This document shows, in pieces, positions 56,301-64,000 of a stretch of 64,000 bases of DNA. Within the stretch, counting starts at the first letter, position 1. Every line of letters begins with the position of its first letter. Origin of the DNA: Lineolata rhizophorae (lineage: Eukaryota > Ascomycota > Dothideomycetes > Lineolatales > Lineolataceae); NCBI GenBank assembly GCA_010093515.1, contig MU001704.1, positions 118,689 through 182,688 of the forward strand. The letters run 5' to 3'. The notes under the pieces are model-generated. The model did not search any database and was not told where the DNA came from. It saw only the letters and a program-made list of their open reading frames with translations. The translations under genes were made by a program, and so were the position numbers.

Positions 56301-56695
56301 AAGAAAACTGCAAAAAGCCGACCGTTCAAGAATAGACATATGGCGGAGTCCGGACTACTATAAGCGCACCAGAGCTTCCAATTACCGGCCCCTCCGCCCG
56401 GCATTTAATTCACGCGCTTGGTGTTACATCCTTCTGAACCACGCTGAGCACACCTACAGCCACCCTCCTCTACCACCAACTATCCGCTACACCGTCCCCG
56501 TACGTGTCTAGTGCCCGATTCTAAAGAAGAAATAGGAGAAATTTTCTTAAGGCATCTAAGTCAATTCATGTGTTCGCATAGGCACAGTTACTCAAGCCCA
56601 GTCTAAAACCAGCATTCCCATCATTTCAATTTTTGTCTTTTTTCTCGTCCCTTCATTTCCGCAACCCACCCCCAAATCGGCCCCCACGCCACCCC
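53371..56695. other. 3.3-kb gap with only unassigned ORF fragments
   Basis: No complete gene is supported. On the minus strand near 54070-54520 there are coding-like pieces, including a hydrophobic stretch (TVGVRFSLMHLVIACLGS) and a downstream tail (PPIVYEVPGMWYLEMDG), which could be the decayed end of a membrane-protein gene. A 68-codon minus-strand frame at 56072-56278 (MSGVYYETFRQHLDLYVL) and a 90-codon plus-strand frame at 55022-55294 have no recognised motif. The remainder is AT-rich from about 55900. Confidence 0.4.
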
Positions 56696-58678
<1,983 letters not shown>

Positions 58679-61298
58679 TGTGGGCGGTCGGAGGGGCAGT
58701 TGGCGGGCGGAGAAGGGGGTCGTCGGCGGTCAATTGGAGAGGGGAAGGACGGGCTTCGAAAGAGTTGGCGGGCAGCAGGGAGAAAAGCCCTTTGCTGGAG
58801 TTGAGGTGGGGTGACGTGTAAATAGTGGGGTGTTGTTGCACTGGCACGGCGGGGGCGGGGCTCGACTTTATACTGGGCGCTGCCAACGTCAATCCCCACC
58901 GCGCCCGCTCCCATGTCAAACTCTCGCCGTCGCAAGTAGGAGAAAACGAGACACTTTGCTTCTTGCATTTTTACTTAATCATTGCGCCCATTCCTCTGCC
59001 AATTCGCGAACAAAGCCTCAAGGCCTCGAAACCAAAAAATCTTGCCGATCACGGCGGAACTGTGTCGCGAGCAGCTGGTGGGGGGCAGCATGGGCAGGGT
59101 CCGCGGGGCTTCGGCGGAGAAAGGTGCCACTCACTGTGACAACGGGGCGACGCACGATAGGTAGGACGGCGTAGGACGACGATAACACACAACAGGTCGC
59201 AGAGCCGGCCAAGCTTGTTCGTGGAAAAGACGACGCAGTTTCTTCCAGAGCGCCCTTCTCGAAGCCAAACCCGAATGTCGAGCAGTCGGAAGTACGTTGT
59301 CTGGCATACCGCGACGCTCCGCTCGTACATGCCAACCAAAAACACCCACGATGTCCTTCCCCCTAGCTGCAGCCACGACACTACGATGGCGCCCGTTATT
59401 GGCCGGGAAGCTGTCGGCCATCTAATCGCGTGTGCCTATAGTACGCACCGGCCAAGCATGTGCGAGCACCGTTCGCCAACACCTTGTCGGCGATGCCTCG
59501 AGCCCCGCCTTGAGCTCAAAGCTTTTACTACTCACTTACTACTCCTCCTCCGGCAGTCAGTCATTGCCTTAGCTATGGGTGCCGGCCTATTAGTCCGCGC
59601 CGCCGTAAGCACGCCTAATGAATCACGTAAGGATTAGCCTCCCCCATGTGCACCACTTCATTACGGAGCACCAGACGATGCAGCACAAGGGCTCAACTGC
59701 GTGGAGCGCTAGAGTGATCGGAGACGACCTAGACGCGGCAAAAAACAACGGACTGAATCAAACAAGGACGCCACCGTCTCTCCGAAGTCCGACATTGACA
59801 CCAGCCCCGTCCTTCCCACGCCCACACTCATGCCTACGCCCATCGTGAAACTCGCACCGACCCGAACTGCCCTCCCGCGCCGCACTTTTCCAGCCGCATC
59901 CTTGGCGCCTTTCCCGCCCACCAATTACTTGTCTACCCATCCATAGTCCTCCACATGAGCAGTATGTAGCCGTCCATTCCGTGAGGGCTTCCCGGCCCGC
60001 CAAATACGCGAGGTCCAATAAGAGAATCGTGAAGCACCGAGCATGGACGGGAACCAGTAGAAAGAAATGTGCATAGCCGGCACCTGTTTACCTGGTTGGC
60101 GATGCGATGGCCTCCCCGGTGCCCAAAAAGAGGTCCGAGAAACCAACGCAAAATTACTAGGTAGACCAATTATTTCTTGGCCGCGTCGGATGCCCGGAAG
60201 ATGGACGGGTCTCCTCGATGGCCGGCCGGACGTGAAGCGAGCAGAGCACGCGAGAAGCCAGCGCATCTCGAATAACGCAAAATAGCATGCATTCCAATTC
60301 ATACGTGTGATCTTCCAAACCAATGCAAAATTGAGAGAGGCGCGGACGGAACCGAAGCGTTGAAGAAGCAGCCGAATCCCTTCCCGTTCTTTATATCAAG
60401 AAGCACGCAGAGCAGTAGAAAAGAGAACAACATCAACAACATCATTTGCTCTCTACGCACGAGCTTTCCGATGCCGCCGCCGCCGCCGCCGCAACAGACC
60501 TCCCTCCTTCGTCAGCACCACGTGACTAACGCAACAAAACACGTCGTCAAACCCCATCCATCTATCCATTCCCATCTCCTCTTTCCTCTTGCTTCCCAGA
60601 TCAAGACACAAAGGTCAAAACAGCAGACGATACGCAGCCCTTTCCCGCCTCAAGGCACTTCAAGCCTCACCACCACGCCGCGAACGAACAAGAGAAACAA
60701 GAAGAAAAAAAAAACTTCACTCTTTCGGGTCCGCACTTCCCATTCCCATGTTCCCACCAGGTGCGCTGCCGAACGGGACCAGCCTTGCTTGCTTGTTTGC
60801 TTGCTTGCTTGCTTTCTTGCATACACAAAGAAGGGCGTTAGACAGAGAAAGAACCCCAGGAGACAACAAAGTCCACCAAAAAAGAAAAAAAATCAAAAAA
60901 GTAAAAAAAAAGGAGGAACAAAAGGGAGGAGGGAGGGATAAATGGGGAGAGAGAGAGTGAGATACTGGCCGGTTCGCTCAAAGGGCAGTACATAGCTAGG
61001 GATCCCAGCTCGGCCACGGCCCCCTCCCCGAACGCTCTCCCGCCTCCCAGTGGGACCGAATCGTTCAATCGATGCCCTCCTGTCCGCCTGACACCAAAGC
61101 AACCGAGCCGCCAACAGCAACGCTCCCGCTCAAAACAGCAGCTCTTTTCAACACACGCATACGCCCGCGCGCCCACACACCCACCCCTCGAGCCAATCCT
61201 CCAAACCCCCCAACCCCTCATCTCATCCGCTCCTCTCCCTTTCCCCATAACCCCCATCCCCCCCGCTCCCCACTCCCCTCAGCTCGGCACAACCCACT
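58679..61298. other. 2.6-kb intergenic between PGI1 and YPK1
   Basis: The left part is the PGI1 promoter; the right part is the 3' flank of YPK1. A CCG run lies near 60474-60490, GCTT repeats at about 60784-60814, and A-rich tracts at 60700-60925. No coding region is recognised. Confidence 0.5.
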
Positions 61299-63805
61299 CT
61301 AACCCCTCCCCTGCACATCCTCAAAGCTCGGATCCTTGACGCTACCGCCCGCGTCCCCGAGACCCGCCACCGGCCGATTGTAGCTCCAGCCCGCGAACTG
61401 CTGCTGCATGGTCTGGGAGAGCATCGGGCCCTCGACGTAGCTGTCCGTGGGGGCCTCGGACGTGAACTCGCGGTCGAAGTTAGCCGTGTCGCGCTGGTCC
61501 ACCTATTACGTTCGCGGCAACGGTTAGTAAAAAGGAAGGAAGGAAGGAAGGAAGGGAGCACCAGAAGGGAAAGGACGTAGACGCATACCACGCTCGGCTT
61601 GAAACTCGGCTCGTACTTCCTCTCCAACAACTTCCTCCAATCAATACTATGGAAGAAATAATGCGCCTTGATCTCCGCGGCGCCCTTCGCGCCGAGGCGG
61701 CGCTCCGCGTCGCGGTCCAGCAGCCTCGTGAGCAAGTCGCGCGCCGCCGGCGGCACCAACTCCGGCCCCGGGAAGTGTAGCGGCTCCGTCAGGATCTTGC
61801 GGTACATGTCGTTGGTGTTCTCGTCGTAGAAGGGCGGCAGGCCCGTCAGCATCTCGTACAGGAGCACGCCGAGCGTCCACCAGTCCACCGTCTTGGTGTA
61901 GCCGCCGCCCGTCAGGAGCTCGGGCGCCAGGTATTCGGGCGTGCCGCAGAAGGCTGCAAACAAACGGGTTAGAAAGCGGTGCGTGGAATGGAAGGGCGAT
62001 TGAACAAGGGGGATTGGCACAAAGAAAAGAAAGCTGTTTGGGTGGGGTTGTTCAATGGCACATACTGTTGGTCCGATCCTCGTCCTTCATATCCAGCTTG
62101 CACAGCCCAAAGTCGCACAGCGCAATATGCCCAGTATAATCCAGCAAAATATTCTCGGGTTTGAGGTCGCGGTAGATGACGTTGAAGCCGTGCAGGCACT
62201 CGAGGGCGCACAGCAGCTCGGCGGCGTAGAAGCGCGCGCGGTTGATGTCGAAGCGCTGCTCCTTCTGCAGGTGGTGGAACAGCTCGCCGCCGTTGACGAA
62301 GGCCAGCACCAGGTACAGCTTCTCGGGCGACTGGAACGAGAACTTGAGCGGCACGATGAAAGGGTTGTTGATCTGCGCCAGCACCGAGCGCTCCGCCAGC
62401 GTGTGCGCCACCTCGGACCGCGAGATGATGTGCGCCTTGCGGATGGTCTTCAGGGCGTAGATGCGGTGCGTGTCGCGCTTTCTGTTTTTTGTTTGGCCCA
62501 TGTATCAGCGTCTTGCTCCAACCTTTGATATATTTCGTAAACATGCTAGAGGACCCAAAAACGTACTGCACCTGCATGACCTTCCCAAAGCTGCCCTTGC
62601 CCACCACCTTAAGCAAGTCAAAGTCCTCGATCTTCAAGCTTCGCTGCCGGTTCTCCACGAACGACACCCCGACCTTCATGTGGCCGGTCCCGTACTGGAT
62701 CTCGCCCCAATCGGTCCCTGACTGCCCCACTACCTTCTCATCCAGCGCCGCATCCTTCTTGTCCTTCTTGGCGCCCTCGGGCTGCCCGGCCTCCTCGAAC
62801 CGCGGCGTCACCTTGCAGGTGCCGATGAAGATGTCGTCGTTGCGGCCCGCGTTGGGCGGCGAGTTGGGGTTGCGCACGTAGAGGCTGATGCTCAGGTCCG
62901 TGGTGCGGCTGACGTCGAACTTGTACTGCGTGTTGTCGCCGGCCCAGAGCGGGTTCTCGGGCGTGCCGCTGACGGCGTTGATGAAGACCTGCTGCTTGTC
63001 AAAGTCGAGCAGCGCGTAGGGCAGGTACTTTGACGAGTAGCGGCCGTGCACCGTGGGCACCGAGTTGATGGCCCCCGCGGCCGACTGCGGCCGGTTGCCG
63101 CCGGCGCCACCGCCGCCCGTCGAGCCGGCGCTCTGCGGAGGGTTGCGCGACGAGTTTGGCCGCACGGAGCCTGGCGTCGCGCCGCCGACCGAGAATCCTG
63201 CCCCGCCCGTGCTCAGCGACCCCTGGTGGTGCGTCGGCGACGTGACGAAGGCCTGCTCGGCGCCGGGAGGGAGCGAAAAGCCCTTGCCTTCGTGCAGGGT
63301 AACGATGAGGATGCCTGGGCGGAGGGGTGGGGCGGGTGGGGAGATGTTGGCTTCTGAGGCGGCTGCAGCAACGAGAAATATTAGCTTTGCGTGACTATTT
63401 GAAGACGGTATGGGCGCTAGTGCCTGAGGTAGCCTCGTCGGCCGCACCATTGTAGGCGCGGGTGCAGCTACTTTCGCAAATGGAGTTTGTAGTGAAATGG
63501 CTTGGGGGGGTTCGGCTGGTGAAGGACTGACCGATTCCATTGGGGTCTTTGGAGTCGACAGTCGTGTTACTTGAACCGGCCGTCGCCGGCTTATTGGGCG
63601 TGTCGGAGACGATTGTGGAGGTGGATGAGGAGCGGCTGAACGTGTTGGCCAGGGGCGCGAGATGCGTCTCCTTGAGTTCTGTAGGCCGTGGTGAAAGAAG
63701 TCAGCGTGCTGGTGCGATGTGATAGGCGGAGAATGGCAGAGGGTACAGGGTGAACCCGGGACCCAAAGAAATGGCAGGCATACTTTTTGTAAGCTTCCAC
63801 GACAT
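61299..63805 (-). CDS. YPK1: Ypk1/YpkA-like AGC protein kinase
   Basis: Six exons (63784-63805, 63532-63678, 62567-63362, 62066-62481, 61589-61953, 61299-61502) encode 649 aa. After MSWKLTKKLKETHLAPLANT comes an N-terminal C2-like region (about 60-290, starting GILIVTLHEGKGFSLPPG). The kinase domain (about 300-567) shows VGKGSFGKV, IYALKTI, YRDLKPEN, CDFGLCK and the activation loop TFCGTPEYLAPE, where T461 is the expected PDK1 (Pkh) site and is encoded across the exon 4/5 junction. The C-tail holds the hydrophobic motif FAGWSY with S622 as the expected TORC2 site. Ypk1 kinases act downstream of TORC2 and Pkh in sphingolipid, membrane-stress and actin control. A GGAA run (61531-61555) lies in the last intron and forms its polypyrimidine tract on the coding strand. 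Confidence 0.95.
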
Positions 63806-64000
63806 GTTGACGGTGTGACGGTGCGTGGTTGCGAGGAGGACAAAACGGTAAAGTAAGAGGAGACGCGGGCGGCGCGGAGCGAAAGGCGGTGGGCGGAGGG
63901 GGAAGGGGGAAGGAGGGTCGGGTGGGCGGTGTGGATGCGGCGGGCGGGAGGAAGAGACGGCGGCGGTGGTGGTGAGGTTTTAGGATGGGGGGAGTTTGGC
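63806..64000. other. YPK1 leader/promoter, truncated by the window
   Basis: G-rich on the plus strand, so pyrimidine-rich on the coding strand of YPK1, as is common for fungal core promoters. Confidence 0.5.

Overview
This window comes from a filamentous ascomycete (Pezizomycotina). Its genes carry short GT-AG introns (mostly 50-200 bp), and every well-recognised protein is of fungal type: Rad4, Yos9, Bem1/BemA, Ypk1/YpkA, phosphoglucose isomerase, two Zn2Cys6 regulators and a HET-domain relic. The class cannot be fixed from the sequence alone. No bacterial operon, CRISPR array, intact transposon or rRNA gene was seen. Exon boundaries below were worked out by hand from splice signals, reading phase and family conservation.

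Layout. 1-6.5 kb: no confident gene; a GC-rich low-complexity block, a degraded unidentified ORF and a short telomere-like tract. 6.5-14 kb: DPH2 (diphthamide synthesis) and RAD4 (nucleotide excision repair), divergent from a 353-bp promoter, then a small three-finger C2H2 protein. 15.9-26.2 kb: YOS9 (ER lectin of ERAD), a Zn2Cys6 regulator, a membrane-anchored RBR-type E3 ligase, and a secreted His-rich protein with a Gly-Thr repeat. 27.5-32.3 kb: a five-exon EXPERA (emopamil-binding) membrane protein, AIM41, an intron-containing tRNA-Glu(CTC), and a conserved membrane protein with a 16-nt exon. 33-35 kb: a broken HET-domain gene. 35.7-41.6 kb: a LaeA/UMTA-like methyltransferase and the polarity scaffold BEM1. 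41.6-47.1 kb: a 5.5-kb low-complexity intergenic stretch. 47.1-53.4 kb: THP3-like SAC3/GANP protein, then a Zn2Cys6 regulator divergent from a short-chain dehydrogenase. 53.4-56.7 kb: no confident gene. 56.7-63.8 kb: phosphoglucose isomerase and the YPK1 kinase, with 2.6 kb between them.

Most genes are housekeeping and independent. Two groupings invite a functional reading. The regulator/dehydrogenase pair at 49.5-53.4 kb shares one promoter region. ER-related genes (YOS9, the RBR ligase with two membrane helices, the EXPERA protein) sit within 13 kb; this may be chance. The least familiar items are the secreted His-rich repeat protein and the hydrophobic insertion in the RBR ligase. I see no convincing novel multi-gene system.
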